Shown here piece after piece: positions 10,004 to 22,639 of a DNA stretch of 64,000 bases (positions are counted from its first letter, which is position 1; every line of letters begins with the position of its first letter). The notes below the pieces were generated by a model. It did no database searches and was not told the origin of the DNA. It was given only the letters and a program-made list of their open reading frames with translations. A program made the translations under genes and the position numbers. Source of the stretch: Diphasiastrum complanatum (taxonomy: Eukaryota > Streptophyta > Lycopodiopsida > Lycopodiales > Lycopodiaceae); the NCBI GenBank assembly GCA_029204225.1, contig CM055111.1, forward strand, positions 41,170,815 through 41,234,814. The letters are read 5' to 3'.

Positions 10004-11560
10004 GTGGCAAAGGCCATTTTATGTTTAATTTATGAAATCAAGAATACCGCTAGATTGCTTACACTTAGAAACCAAATATTTCTAAGTTATCAAAGAGTAG
10101 ATGAGAGTGCTTCATCATATGTCATGAGAGTTAAGGATCTTTATCAAGAGTTAGCTGGTATTGGTGATGCTCTTAAGAACACTGAACTTGTTCAAGTAGT
10201 CCTTAATGGACTTAGAAATAAGTATGACAATATTGTGCAAACTTATGCTGTCAGAGAGGATCTTCCATCCTTGGAGACACTACAAGGTGTTCTCATTGCT
10301 GAAGAAAGCAGGCAAGAGAACAAGATGTTGAGGATCAACAAACTTTCATTGAAAGATGGTGGAGATGACAAAGCACACAAGCTAACCTTACTAATGAGGA
10401 ATAGTGTGAGCGTGTTGAGAGTGAAATAGAGGATTCATTAATGATGTCTACTTTTTCATCTTTTCCTTTTAAGAATGAAGAAGTTTGGTGGATAGATAGT
10501 GGGTCTAGTTCCCATATGTCTAGTTCTAGAAACTCTTTCACTAGTCTCATGCCATATCTAGGTGCAAAAAGATCAATCTATACTGCTAATGATGTAGAGT
10601 GTAGGATTGAAGGAATAGGTAGTAGCATGCAACATCATCAAAATCTTTTTGTTTACATGATGTACTTTATGTACCTAGATTGACCAAGAATCTCATTAGT
10701 GTAGGACAGTTGTTTGATAGTGGATTGGATGTTATGTTCCAAGTTCAAAAGTGTATAATCTCAAGAGAAAAGTTATTGCTAGAGGATTTAGAATTGGTAA
10801 GTTGTACAAACTAGATTCTAGGGAGAGTGCTAACATTTCAGATATTGCTTATGAGACCAAGGTTCTACAGGAGGATCTGTGGCATAAGAGATTGGGACAT
10901 CGCAATTTCAAAGCCATGAAATCTATGGTCAAGGAAGGAAAAGCTGTTGGACTACCAAAGACACTATCAAAGGAGCTTCTACCTTGTGAAGCTTGTGTGC
11001 TAGCAAAATCACACAGAAGGCCTTTTCCTAGATCAAGCATCAAAACAAAGCAATCATTTGAACTAGTGCACTCTGATGTTCATTTCTCATCAACTAAGAG
11101 CAAAGGAGGAGCAAATTGCTTTGTTTCCTTTGTGGATGATTATACAAGATAATCTTGGATCTATATGCTATCTTCTAAAGCCATGGTCTATGATGTTTTT
11201 CTTACTTTCAAAGCTTATGTAGAAAAGCAGTTTTCTTTCAAGTTGAAAGCTTTGAGAAGTGATAGTGGGGGAGAATACACCTCCAATAAGTTTAAAGACT
11301 TTTGTGAGAGAGAGGGCATTCAAAGAGAGTTTTCTTGTTCATATACTCCTCAGCAAAATGGAGTTGTTGAGAGAAAAAATAGAACTTTGTGTGTATGTGC
11401 AAAAGCCATTAGGCTAGAAGCTTCTCTGCCTAAAGAGTTTTGGGGAGAGGCAGTTGCATGTGCAAACTATCTTTGTAATAGGCTTCCCAATCTTGCAATA
11501 GGAGAAAAAACACTATTGGAGATGTTGTATAAGAAAAAGCCTAAGGTAGTTTTTTCATGA
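10004..11560 (+). pseudogene. Ty1/copia Gag-protease-integrase relic
   Basis: The plus strand reads, across stops and frameshifts, a copia polyprotein. The Gag part (UBN2-like) shows LLTLRNQIFLSYQRVDESAS at 10055 and VQVVLNGLRNKYDNIVQTYA at 10190. The zinc knuckle is missing after about 10400. Protease has the active-site triad in VWWIDSGSSSHM (10485). The integrase zinc finger reads LWHKRLGHRNFKAM with CEAC (about 10880-11000). The core shows SDVHFSS, LRSDSGGEYTSNKFKDFC and TPQQNGVVERKNRTL (11360). It ends abruptly at 11560, fused to an LTR fragment. RT and RNase H are absent and stops occur at 10429, 10681 and 11150. Confidence 0.88.
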
Positions 11561-11745
11561 ATCACTTTCCCACATGTGAAAGTACTTTGGTTATCAATCT
11601 ATCTATCTTTGCCTCTTTGCCTTCGATTTTTAATCTAGATCTTGGATTTCAATCTAGTATTGATCTAAAAGTGCATAAGCTTGTTTAAGAGATCATTCAC
11701 ACACATTAGGGCATTCTGACACGTGAAATTTCACAAATATCACTT
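11561..11745 (+). repeat. LTR fragment shared with 25.46-25.63 kb
   Basis: Sequence from CACATGTGAAAGTACTTTGG through GATCATTCACACACATTAGG to AAATTTCACAA matches 25465-25630 closely. This is the right-hand part of a dispersed LTR-like repeat, here joined to a truncated copia integrase. Confidence 0.6.
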
Positions 11746-12310
11746 TTGTGCATGCAATTAGCTTCTGAGCTTAGCACCTAGTCTCTTCGTGCATAGAAAT
11801 GATTTTGGCATCTTATATCTCTCACACACTACACTGAAAAAATGGTCTCATTTTTATATTTTGATAGGAGAAATGCATTATCCTCTTTTTGGCTAAAATT
11901 AATATTAGAGATAATGTTGTGTTAAAAATTAGGCTTTATCTGATTTATTTGTATAAGCTTCACATGAATTAGATTTGTTGTATTTAGTTGTGTTTGGACG
12001 TGACCCGTTATGGATATATCAAGCGGGCACTAATCTCGTAGCTGCCTACTTGGACTTGATTCCTTGGATGGTAAAGGACTTACATGTGCGATTCATGATG
12101 GAATCAAGACACTGCAAACGTAAATGGACAAAGCACGAAGCTTTGGGATCCAGCTCTAGGTTGGAGAGCTAATGGACATTGCACGGTTGGGTGTGATGGC
12201 GACAAGCACCACGATGGGTATTTTGCTAGTGATCTACTGGAGGGGATACTGATGGTGAGGACTTCAGGGTATGCTCATTTGAGAGCACAAGATGGCATTA
12301 CAACAGGAGG
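11746..12310. other. No recognised gene
   Basis: About 560 bases without a recognisable coding domain. A short plus-strand open frame at 11975-12172 shows no family resemblance. Confidence 0.4.
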
Positions 12311-12942
12311 CTAGTCATTGGCATTGGTATCGATGGGCTGAGTGTATCTACTCCAAAGGATGAGTGCTTTTGATAGAAGATCTTTGATATGCTTTCTTGT
12401 GTGATTTTGCAATAGCACAAGCCACACATGCTTGATCTCCTTGGAAAGATTATTTGGTAAGCCAATAGCCTTGGCTTCTTTGCACATAGAAAGCATGGAT
12501 TTGTAGCTGGGATGTCCCAACCTCCTATGCCATAACTCCTCCTTGGAAAGCTTTGTCATAATAGAAATATCAGAACTCTCTCTTGGATCAAGCTTGTATA
12601 TGCCTCCAAATCTTAATCCATGTGCAAGGATCTCATCATTTCTCTTGAAAATACAAGTATTTATATTGAATTTCACATCAAGGCCACCATCAATAAGTTG
12701 GCCAACACTTATGAGATAGGATTAGGCACAAAAATAACCTTGTTGAGAGAAAGAATTTTAGAAGATGAGGTCTTCAAGGGAATACTCCCTATGCCTTCAA
12801 TATTGCATTCTTGGTCATTTGCTGTATAGATAGTCTTCTTAGCTCCTCCATAAGGCATAATAGATGTGAAGGACTCCTTGGAGCTACACATATGTGAAGA
12901 TGCTCTACTATCTGTTGGATTATTCTCTTTCTTACTAATCAA
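12311..12942 (-). pseudogene. Ty1/copia protease-integrase N-terminus relic
   Basis: Minus strand. The protease region is degenerate (DSRASSHMCSSKESFTSIMP), followed by AKKTIYTANDQECNIEGIGS. The integrase N-terminus reads LAHGLRFGGIYKLDPRESSD and EELWHRRLGHPSYKSMLSMC, with a frameshift before the CxxC. It is close in wording to the plus-strand relic at 10.4-11.1 kb, so probably the same family inserted in the opposite direction. It is broken by a frame change at 12.68-12.71 kb and truncated at both ends. Confidence 0.85.
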
Positions 12943-13143
12943 CTAATTGGTTTTAATCTTCATCCATTATTTATCCAAATCTGTAGTTTTTCCCACGTGT
13001 CTACACAATCAGTAGAATTACAAGTGTTTTACATAGTCTGTAGAATTACACAGAGTTTACGACAGTGTCGCATTTTTTGCATGACAGAAATATCGTGTAA
13101 AATCATAGTGTCGCATTTTTTGCTTTTTCCAAAGAGTTTCAAA
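12943..13143. other. AT-rich spacer
   Basis: Two related short segments (ACGACAGTGTCGCATTTTTTG and ATAGTGTCGCATTTTTTG type) lie near 13056 and 13104. Nothing else was recognised. Confidence 0.35.
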
Positions 13144-14024
13144 TGTTAAGGAAATAACTCTAGCAAAGTGTGGGGCAACCCTAAAAGAGATTTAAAGACA
13201 CCTACATCTTTTTTGTCTTTTTTCACGAAAAACCGACAGTGTGGCCTGTGGCGGTTTTAGTTTTTTTTCTGCAAAGCTACAGTTTTGGTTCATTTATGCA
13301 GACAGAACATTTACAACCAATTTCACCACTTATTAGCAATCAATGACAAGGACTGGATGGATGCCAGCGGATCAGCAGCCAACTGGCGATCGCAATTGAT
13401 GACCTAATTTCTTAGTATAAATAGTTGTTCATATTCATACAGTTTTTAAATTATAAACAAGAAGCATTTGAATAGTTAGCTCTCTCTCTTTCAAGCCTGC
13501 GAGCTTGTACACTCCTGAGCATTCTAGTTCACTTCTTAGAGTTGTTTTAGAAATTGCTATTGCGCTACTGCTTATCAGCATTGCGCATTAATTTAGACTT
13601 TATTTTTAGCCGCTCAGAGATAGCATGGAGTACGCGACTTCAATTTGCAACTTATTGTAGTCATTTACTTCTACTACGGTTTCATATGAAATCATTACTA
13701 TCCTTCATTGCATTTAGCTTTCGTCTCAGAATGTATGCATTTCTGTATTTCTTCGCGACAAATTATATGTCTAATAATTCAATGCATTATTGTTTGGCTA
13801 CATAATCACTGTAGTACTAGCAATTTCAAAGTTAGTTTCTTATAAGTTCAAATGTGATTTCTATCTCTATTGTCTTGTTTGAAATTGATAGGCATAGTCA
13901 TGCATTGGAAAGATGAAGATAGTTTATTCCGCCATGCACAAAAAGTTTTCTTTCTGGACACACAAATTATTTTCATTTGTTTCTTTTCGAGCTAGACCTA
14001 TCTTCTGCACACCACTTTCTGACA
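13144..14024 (+). repeat. 5' LTR of copia family A
   Basis: The right end is fixed: TTTCTGACA at 14024 is followed at once by the primer site TGGTATCAGAGC. The left end is tentative at TGTTAAGGAAATAAC (13144), giving about 880 bp. A TATA box (TATAAATA, 13416-13423) followed by transcript-like leader fits U3/R. The right half (13598 to about 13910) recurs at 34364-34723 on the plus strand. Its end recurs at 23968-24101 on the minus strand, again next to a primer site. Confidence 0.65.
13416..13423 (+). promoter_or_regulatory. TATA box in copia-A LTR
   Basis: TATAAATA about 600 bp before the LTR end, in the position expected of an LTR pol II promoter. Confidence 0.4.
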
Positions 14025-14036
14025 TGGTATCAGAGC
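14025..14036 (+). other. Primer binding site, initiator Met tRNA (copia A)
   Basis: TGGTATCAGAGC immediately follows the LTR end. It matches the 3' end complement of plant initiator Met tRNA, the usual copia minus-strand primer. Confidence 0.9.
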
Positions 14037-14230
14037 AATTTCACTACTTCTTTATCTGATTCCTTCACGATATCAGAGCGAAAGCTCTAATACTTGATAT
14101 CTTTCGTGATATCAAATTGATATCAAACTCTTCAGTTCTTTTCAACCTTTCAGTATCAGAAAATTGATTTTCTATTGTTGGCATTACTGCATCTTAGCGT
14201 CATCGATACAATCGACAAACTAAGTTTTAG

Positions 14231-15028
14231 ATGGATTCTCAAAGTAAAGCTAATCTTATCACAGACAAGCTGAATGGATCCAATTATCATTTGTGAAAAT
14301 TTAAGATGAAGACCTTGTTAATCGCCAGCGAATTATGGGATGTTGTTATAGGTACAGAAGTAAAACCTGAAGACGACGACTCAAAGTGGAAATCGAAGCA
14401 TGGTAAAGCTTTCGCGCTTATTATCCTCAATATATCAGATACACAGATTGGACACATAGCTGAAGCTAAAACGTCAAGAGACATTTGGACATCCTGAACT
14501 CACTATATGACGTGAGGGACATAAGTACCAAGTTACATCTACGAAGGAAATTCTTCACATTCAAGATGTCTATTAGTGATTCTCTTCAAAATCACATTAA
14601 CCAGTTTAAGAGTCTCTTGCAACAGATGGACGTTGTTGGATCAGTCATAGACGATCAAGACACAAGCATGACATTGCTTTCAAGCTTGCCCTCTACATAC
14701 GAGAACTAGGTGATGATCATATCGACACACTCAGACTTAACTCTTACTAGAGTTATCACTATGTTGCTGCAAGAAGATAATAGAAGAACTCAAGACACTT
14801 TGTTTGCTTCCTCCTCTCAAGCTCTATGTCAACAAAGACTCTAAGCGACAAAAGCAGAAAAGCTCCAAGAAGACTACAACGAATAAGAAACAAACTCAAA
14901 GTCAAGCACAATCATTAGATCCACAATCGAAGAAGAAGATATTTTGTAGGTATTGCAAGCACAATAACCATGAGATCAAGGATTGCCGCATTCTCCAAGC
15001 AAAGAATGCAGCCAAGCAACCTGATTAA
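14231..15028 (+). pseudogene. Copia family A gag relic with zinc knuckle
   Basis: About 195 bases after the primer site an ATG opens MDSQSKANLITDKLNGSNYH, the typical Tnt1-like Gag start. A stop follows within 24 codons. The frame then continues with MKTLLIASELWDVVIGTEVK, breaks at about 14497, and resumes with a UBN2-like part (KLHLRRKFFTFKMSISDSLQ). It stops again at 14709, and the last frame holds a zinc knuckle CRYCKHNNHEIKDC at about 14945-14985 (CX2CX4HX4C). The reading is lost after 15028. The inverted copy at 23.64-23.97 kb has the same leader and Gag start, including the same early stop. Confidence 0.8.
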
Positions 15029-16808
15029 CAAGCAAATACGGTCTCATCATCTCCCCAGGTATAAGAGGTTGATTTTTGACTGTAACCAGCCATAAAAAAT
15101 TTGCAAACGGCTGCAGGTGGCCACAAACAGACAGAAGAGGTCTAATTTTTTTTCACAGACAGGTGCAACAGACCGCCGACAGAGTGTGGCAAGTGTAGGG
15201 CTGTAGGGCCATGTGGCAGATGAGACAGCAAGCAAAAATGAAGGCAAACAGGGTCAGCGAGGGTACAGAGGCCGCAGACAGACAGAATGAGGCCACAGGC
15301 AGGCAGTAGCCCACAGTTCCACAGACAGGAGATCAGCGAGAGCAATTATCTCATAGATAGTGATGAAGAGCGTTGTTTTCTACAGCTGGGTCCATCGATG
15401 GAAGTAGTAGGCAAGTGTAGATAGAAATGTATTGGCTCATTTCATACAAGGTATTCATTCACCATCTGAAAGTGCAATTGAATGTTGCAACCATGTGATT
15501 GAATGTGGCTTCTAAAATCAACGAATACTTTTCACAGAAGCGCTTCTTCAATCAACGATCTACTAGAAACATATTCATGAATAATTTTCAACCAGCACTG
15601 CGTCTGTAATCTGCAGAAACTAGCGCTTGAGGTCTATAGCAATGCAAGTGAAGGCTCCTCATAAAATTCCATCTTGGTAACATCTATCACTCAACCAAAC
15701 AACCTCTCTCAACAACTCTCAATCCAAATGCTTTCCAACTCAAATGGCTTCCAACTGAAATGAATTCCCACAATCCAACTAACTCACCAAACAAAATTAC
15801 CTCTCAACATCCCGCTATCAACTCTCAACTCTCAACTATCATCCAACTATATATTAACACAAAGAGTGGCCTTCTTTTATAGTAAATCCCAGGTGTCCCC
15901 TTTTAAAATGAGGCTTTGCCAGTTTTCATGACCTTCTAACCTTCTTTTCCATTTGTCCAACACTCATTGGCAAGTACATCAAGTGGCCTCTTTGAGGGTT
16001 GGTTCCATTTAAGGCCCCTTTCCAAAACTAGCCAAGATGTCACTTTTGTCAGCAGCTAGAGGAGGTATCTACCAAACTTTGCTAGCCTCTAAGGCCTTCT
16101 TGCATTTATTATTCAAAAGGTGGTTGAAGACTCTATTTCAACCCCTATTTTTAGTAGGCGGCCTTCGTTTTCCTTTGGGTACCTGTGTTTTTGGCCTTTT
16201 TTCGATTTTTCAAGGGTCGTGCACCTACTGCTCATTTGTCTAGGTTTTTGGCCTATTGGGTAACCACTTGGCCCGCACATTTTGTTAATTGCCCGTAAAT
16301 TGCCCAAACTTTGCCGTTAGGATTTCTGTGATTCCTTGACACTGAATCCATATTTCTCGATCCTGTTTTTATCCGAAACTTTTCTTTCTCAGTTTTTTCT
16401 TCTGTGGTTGACTTTTTCGGCATTCACGACTAGGGCTCCCACGACAACACGATTTCCTTGAAAATGCACTAGGCAACCATATATTATTAAAACCAACTCT
16501 GTACATGGTAGGATCTTAGCACGGCTATGCCGGCTATTTTTACAACTGGCCAAAAGTCGTAAAACATTATCACAAGCCCTTTCTAAGGCTACAAACTTTT
16601 CTCTAGCCTCATTTAGGGTGGGCTGGGACCCAATTCTAGGTGGACCGGCATTTTTGGCTCGGTCTTTACAAAAGTTGACCACAAAATATTGTTGACGATT
16701 TTTTCAAAAGTCAGTTTCTTTGTTTTAAACTGTGTCTAGCCACTTTAGGGCGGGCTGGGACCCAGTTCTAAGGCAAACTTGTGTCAATTTTTCTCTTATA
16801 ACTGGATT
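15029..16808. other. Intergenic or LTR-like DNA, no gene recognised
   Basis: About 1.8 kb after the copia-A gag break. 15050-15350 is rich in CAGACAG-type words. 15690-15850 is rich in CTCAACT words and is followed by ATATATTAACACAAAG and CTTTTATAG, resembling an LTR promoter region. The phrase GGGCTGGGACCCA occurs twice, near 16620 and 16752, inside a roughly 130-bp imperfect direct repeat. No protein domain was seen. Confidence 0.4.
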
Positions 16809-18100
16809 TTACATGTCGGTTTTTTCAGTTATTGCAAACTCAAGATTCAATATTAGCCCAATTTTCTGTGCGAAAATATCGGCTAACACTGTGTAACCAT
16901 TGAGTAAATTGAGCTTGTCATTGCCGACTGCTCCATAATAAATGCAAAAGTCCATAGTAGCTGGAAGATATCTCATGACTGTGATAAGAGCCTTCCAATG
17001 TGCTGCACCAGGATTAGTCATAAACTGATTGAGAGAGCTGACTACAAAAGCTATGTCTGGCCTGGTACAGATCATGGCATAACAATTTAAGACCTGGTTC
17101 CATTGGTAAGAGAGCTCATTTGCAATCAATCAGATTATATCTGACTAACATGTTGTAGATGTACCTCTGTTGTGTAATGTAGACCAACTTCTATTTTCTG
17201 TCTTTGTGGATTTGTTTACCAAGGTAGAAATGATATTCGTCCAGATCGGTCATGTCTAATTTGGTGATAGCATTGTCTTGGCTTCTTTTATTAGATCGGT
17301 ACTATTGCTGAAAAGAAATTTATCATCCATGTATAAAGTAATAATAATAAAAGACTACTACACTACTTTGAAATAAACATTTGAATCTGAAAAGCTAGGT
17401 GCATAGTCGTGATCAATAAGGAAAGTATTGATCCTTTGAAACCATGCTCGAGCAGATTGCTTCAAGCCATAAAGTGCCTTATGGAGTTTGCACACATGAT
17501 TGTGTTTACCCTCGATAATATATCCTTCGAGTTGCACCATGTAAATGTCTTCTTCGATGACTCCATTGAGATATGCTATCTATACATCCATTTGATATAT
17601 TTTCAAATCTGCTGCAGCGGCAAATGATAGCAAAAGTCGAATAGAAGAATGCTTGACTACTGGACTGAAAATTTTAGTGTAATTGACATTGTATACCTGA
17701 CAAGTCATGCCTTTCTTCTATTGATGTTCTATCTGCATTGTACTTGACTTTGAAAATCCATTTGCAATCAACTATGTTTCTACTAGCAAATAATTCGACA
17801 ATCGTCCATGTCTGGTTCTTGATAAGAGATAAATACTCTTTATCCATGGCTTCTTTTCAGAGATTGGAATCAGGCTGACTGAGTGCCTCTTGGACAGACG
17901 TCAGTTCCTGAACAAGATAGGCTACAGACTCGTTGATATACCGGTTAGGTGGTCTGCTAGTTCTTGAAGATCTTCTGGGTAATAGAGGAAGTTGATCGTT
18001 TCTATCATACTGTAATTGCTGAACTGCAACATTATCATCTTTTGATTCACCGTTGATTCATTGTTCTTCAATAATAGAGGAGCTAGGACCTTCAATAGGA
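16809..18100 (-). pseudogene. Ty1/copia reverse transcriptase relic
   Basis: Minus strand. The best-preserved part is KHNHVCKLHKALYGLKQSAR followed by AWFQRI (17540-17358), the copia RT YGLKQ block. Further left, after decay, comes MICTRPDIAFVVSSLNQFMT, then GAAHWKALITVMRYLPATMD (17090-16950), the segment between RT and RNase H. The intervening YVDD region and the right part (17.6-18.1 kb) are heavily broken. It is truncated before RNase H. The family is uncertain. Confidence 0.8.
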
Positions 18101-19001
18101 ATAGTTGATTGAGGAACTGGAAAGTTCAAAGTGTCAGGAGAATCTGATAGGTCGGCTACATGGGAACTAGAAAAACAAATCAGACCTATTTGCGGCCTAT
18201 TTCACCGGCAAATTCACATCCAATCATCACAATAGTATTCTAAAAGGTTCTACCTTGCTAACCAGTACGTTTTTGGAAGCCATGGCAAATGGCAAGCATA
18301 AACTGCTTCATGGACACAAAGGCAAATGCACAATGCGGAAACAACAATCATGACTAATAAGTCACATCACCATACGATGGTTCAAGGTTGGAGGTCCTTA
18401 CTTGCTTATGTCGTATTATCTGGAAATTAACAAACGTAAGAATTGTTAGAATGGTTGATGAAATGCTTTCTCGTTGCATGAAGTTACTAGAATCGCCGAA
18501 TCTTGAATGTTATTTCACTTATGATGAAATCGTCTTTTCTGTTAATAGGACAATAAGCAATCGCTTGATACTACATGATTTCTAGCACTAGTCACTCTAT
18601 GCTAAAATCTCCGTTAGTACGCTATTTGAAGTTTTCAAGTTGAAATCGTTTTGTGACTCTATTATGGAAAGTGTTAACTGGGCCCGATCTCTGTGAAACA
18701 CCAGAGTGGGTAGTCCGCCGGAAACAACTGAAACACGTTGTCAAGTATGCACTCCATTTTGGTATTGTCTAGTGAAACACCTAGGCAAGGACATCGCAAA
18801 TCAGTTGGTGATAATAATGAAGATGATGCAGAGGATTATGAGGACAATAATTTTGTTTTCAACATTGATTTTCAATTGAGCGATATAAAGGCCAATTCAG
18901 ACAATGAAGCTGTCAATCAGACAATTCGCTCAAGGACCCCATCTTCTTTGAGATTACAAGAACTATCGCATCACATTCCACTAGTAGAAGTAGACTTAGA
19001 T
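18101..19001 (+). other. Unrecognised plus-strand coding-like segments
   Basis: Two stretches look protein-like but match nothing I can name. At 18388-18585 the reading includes RMVDEMLSRCMKLLESPNLE. At 18675-18755 a frame reads DLCETPEWVVRRKQLKHVVK and continues in another frame into an acidic segment with NNEDDAEDYEDNN (18738-19007). They could be exons of a captured or broken host gene. No start, splice pattern or full domain is visible. Confidence 0.25.
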
Positions 19002-19326
19002 TCATAAAGCTTCTTAAATGAATCCCAAGCATCCTTTGATGAAGTACTCTTACCAACTTCCTTGATATGCAAACTTGTAGCCACCACTTAGGCTTTTCTA
19101 ATGCATCGAAAATCGTCTAAATCAATATGTGATGTGTGAAATCTGAATCGATTACGTATACAAACCTATTTTGAGTTTTGATCTACAAAAGATCCAATCT
19201 ACATACGCAAGAAACTCGATTTTTGGATAGAAGCCAATCTAGCATGCTCTAGCATTGATATCTTCTCCAAATCAATGATAGGTCTGATTGCTTCCTTCAT
19301 AACCTGAAACACAGGCTATGATACCA
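19002..19326 (-). pseudogene. Copia-II-type gag remnant and leader
   Basis: Positions 19002-19075 on the minus strand match the Copia-II/I gag part encoding the AWxALKKLYES region (compare 46490-46570). The sequence then jumps to leader DNA matching 47105-47381 of Copia-II. The primer site at 19315-19326 reads TGGTATCATAGC on the minus strand, one base off the usual TGGTATCAGAGC. It is a heavily deleted 5' end of a Copia-II relative. Confidence 0.7.
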
Positions 19327-19853
19327 TGTGAAAGATTTCAGATCAATTAAGATCCAGATCCATAAAATGATCTTGGGTTAGAAAGACAACAAATCACCAA
19401 TCTTGTCAATGTAGAAAACCCAACATCTACACCATGAATGAGATGCAAACTCTAATAGATCTTGATCAAACATCAATCAAACATGAAATGAAGTTTTTGT
19501 CCATACAAAAACAATAAACTACTATATTTTTTTTTTCGAAAAATCAGGAATTTTGGTCAAACTTTCGATGATCGCCAATACCGTTTCTGGCCACCAATCT
19601 CTGAGAGATTTGTTCCTCCTAGAGCGCCCTATTGTATATTAGCTTGTCCAAGTGCATCTGGAAAACCTGCCAACGTTTGAATTTGTAGTGTCTTCAACTC
19701 CAGAAGGTCAATTCTGGCCAGAAAACCAAAAATCTGACTTGAAATGTGAAAATCTTGACAAGTACAACAGATTTTAAGTCTAATTTGAAATTGGCCTCAA
19801 TTGTCATATAAACAAATGTAGCAAATTTGACTAAACTAGTTGAAATCTCTCAT
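19327..19853 (-). repeat. LTR of a Copia-II relative
   Basis: Begins TGTGAAAGATTTCAG next to the primer site and ends at GAAATCTCTCATA. It is similar along its length to the interrupted Copia-II 5' LTR (47382-48005 plus 57405-57427). It provides an uninterrupted comparison for that LTR and shows that the Copia-IV insertion site lies inside it (GACTAAACT followed by AGTTGAAATC). Confidence 0.75.
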
Positions 19854-20084
19854 ACTTTATTCTAAATTCACTTGACTTGTTGATGATTGAAGTTCAGTGA
19901 TCATTACTTAAGAGTATAAGTTTGAATCTACTTAATTTACTAGAGCCATCCTATAGTAGATAGATGTCGTTGTAAATAGTAAATCTATGTACAAGTAGGT
20001 GGACTATCAACATCATCCTTCTGATCGCGACGTGGGTTGGAATCAACTGACAGTACATGGATCGACTTTTCCCCATATCGAATT
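19854..20084. other. AT-rich spacer
   Basis: No gene or repeat recognised. Confidence 0.35.
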
Positions 20085-20262
20085 TGATTTGACTTGATGA
20101 AGGAGTCAAGTGAGTCGAGTAAGTTGATGGAGTCAAGTTAGTTGAGAGTCGATGGAGTCAGGTAAGTCGAGATTCGATTCAGTCGAGTGTCGAGTGAGTC
20201 GAGTGTCATGTAAGTTGAATGAGTTGATGTTGAAGACGAAGTCGATGGAGTCGGACTTCGAC
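20085..20262 (+). repeat. GAGTCGA-type degenerate tandem repeat
   Basis: About 180 bases built from variants of GAGTCGAGTAAGTTGATG, such as GGAGTCAAGT, GTCGATGGAGTCAGG and GAGTCGAGTGTC. Units are roughly 10-20 bp and imperfect. Confidence 0.65.
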
Positions 20263-22635
20263 AGATTTCAGGATGCTCATTACCAAGTGGATTTAGTCCT
20301 GAGCATTAAAATCCAACAAAAAGCTATGTTTTTTTTCCAAGATAAGATATATTGCTAATTATGGAAGCCTTGCACACCAAATTTTCCTCCATTCTATCGA
20401 CAAAAGAGAAAATAATGTTTTGGCACTCTATTAATCATTCTATGAGAGAGAGATCATTAAGAAAAGTTGGTGTGGATATTATCCTCTTCATGCAAGGTGC
20501 TCTAGGCAACTTGCATAGAAGAACACTTCATGCACTCTTCTCAATTGCATTTCATTCAGCATGTAGAGAGAACATTGGATATGGTAATCATCATGATGTT
20601 TTCACTTGTGTCGTGAGCAAGTCTCCAACATCTTTTTTTCTACTCTTCATGCAATTGATAGGGATGATATATTATATTAGGTAGGAGTTTTTCATATGGT
20701 TGTAACATTGGTCTTCAAGCCTTGTCCATCCTACCATTACTTAACATTGATTCAAGCAATTTTATGCTATTCTAATTATACTATTTTTTAATATTGGTTT
20801 TGGGATATGTTGAATTTATTTTGGTAAGAAAACTTGAACACTTTGTGATTTTAAGCCAATTAATATTTGCTTATATGAATAAATGAAGGTGGTTGTCTAA
20901 AGCCAAGAACTATGCTTATGTAATATATATATTTTTGTTGCAAAACAACAATTTTATGTTTGACTAGAGTAGGGTTTTATTTACATGCACATAAAATCTG
21001 TTCTAAACTTTTTCCATGTCAATGTCATGAATGAGAGTGAATTATTTATATTTATCTGAATTTTCATGATTTAAATCAACAAGGGGATTCATTTGGATTT
21101 AAACGTACTTTTTTTTTTTTTTTTTGTATATGATGCTTTCCAACTATGTCGCTGAATGGATCCAAAATCAATTTTTTTTCTTACCTTTTTAACAACCAAA
21201 AAGAAGGTCCTGAACAAGTTCGTGGATGAGAAGGTGGAGCTAGTTGACGCCAGCCAATGAGTCACTGGCTAACATTAGCAAACTATGGCTATGGATTTAT
21301 CTGGGTGTGAGTCATGATGGCTTGGACAACATCCAAACAATATAAATATATAAATAAAATACAAAAAAGGCTAGTTCATTTGGGCTATGGTTTGTGAGAA
21401 AAAGACCCTTGGCCTAGAGCAAGGGTTATGAAAACATTGCCAATTGATGACTAACATCATGTATTACAAAAGCTTGAAAGCCAATAAATATATAATAATA
21501 AAAAATAATAGCTTAAATTTTTCTATATTGTTTTTGAACCTATCTAACATCAAGCTCTTCCTATGAGTATGAGTTGCTCTCCACCACTTTGATTATGCCG
21601 ATGTCATCAATGACACAACGTTTGGTTGTCTTGTGAAAGGATCTATAAAGGGTTAGAAGTTTATGATATTACAGTTTCATTTAATAATTCATGTCAAGTC
21701 AAAGTCCTCCACAACTTGAGTCTTGGCCAATAGAAGAAATGACAAAGAAAAAAGCTTATATTGTAATTTGCTCACTTGGATCAAAGGGAAGTCTTTTTCT
21801 TTGAGAGAAGATGATTATCAACATCATTACCAACGTCATTGGTCACATTTATTATTTTTGAAGAATCGTGGCCTATGTTGATGTTAACTATTACTTTGCA
21901 AGCTTTTGACATATAATTGGATTTAAGAACATTGACTTCAATTCATAGAAAGTAAAACTATTTTGGTTATTTTATGCTCATTCTTAAGCCAACATATAAA
22001 GATGTTTGAAAGAAAATGGTACACTCATATACATTGCTAATGCCTAGTGTGTGTTGTAAGTAGTGGTTTTATGAGTTCTTTGAAAAAAAGAAGTACAATG
22101 TTAACTCTCGTGTAAACTAGCATGGTGTTTAAAAATTATAGTATTGCTAAATTGTGATCTCAAATGACTCTAAATCCTAGTAGATAGGAATGTCACTCCT
22201 AAGGTGGTCAAAGTGGCATTGAAGGTGTTAGTGGGTGCTAATGTATTTGGTTTGTATTTATTGCCAAATGCTTCAACACACCATGCTCATCAAAGCATAG
22301 GTGGATCACAAGACCTTATCATTATAAAATATAGTGTTTAACAAGTCTTTCTAATAAAGATTTAAGCTCTAATAACAATTTTTACTCTATTGTCGTATTT
22401 TTGCCATGGTCGCAATCTTATAATGCATATAACACTAACTCTTGCATTCATCTTTCAATTTTCAACTAAAAAAATCATGGCAAAATTACTATTTCCATTT
22501 ACTATTTATATCTATCAAGCATCCAAGAAAAGTAGCTAGGAAAAGTAGAAAGGCACAAACACAAATCCTATCACAAATTATCTTTCTCACATCACTTTAG
22601 CATTAGCACCCTCTCAACTATGATAATTTTTCGTG
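20263..22635. other. AT-rich region without a recognised gene
   Basis: A plus-strand open frame at 20352-20684 (110 codons; includes RRTLHALFSIAFHSACRENI) matches nothing I know. The rest has poly-T runs (21110-21126), short direct repeats and no domain. Confidence 0.35.
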
Positions 22636-22639
22636 GTTA

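Noticed and set aside
14025-14036. tRNA gene match at TGGTATCAGAGC sites
   Set aside because: Only the primer-complementary end is present, always adjacent to an LTR; no cloverleaf can be formed.
18675-18755. Resemblance of KQLKHVVKYA to a lipid-kinase-type segment
   Set aside because: Too short and not supported by neighbouring residues; left as unrecognised.
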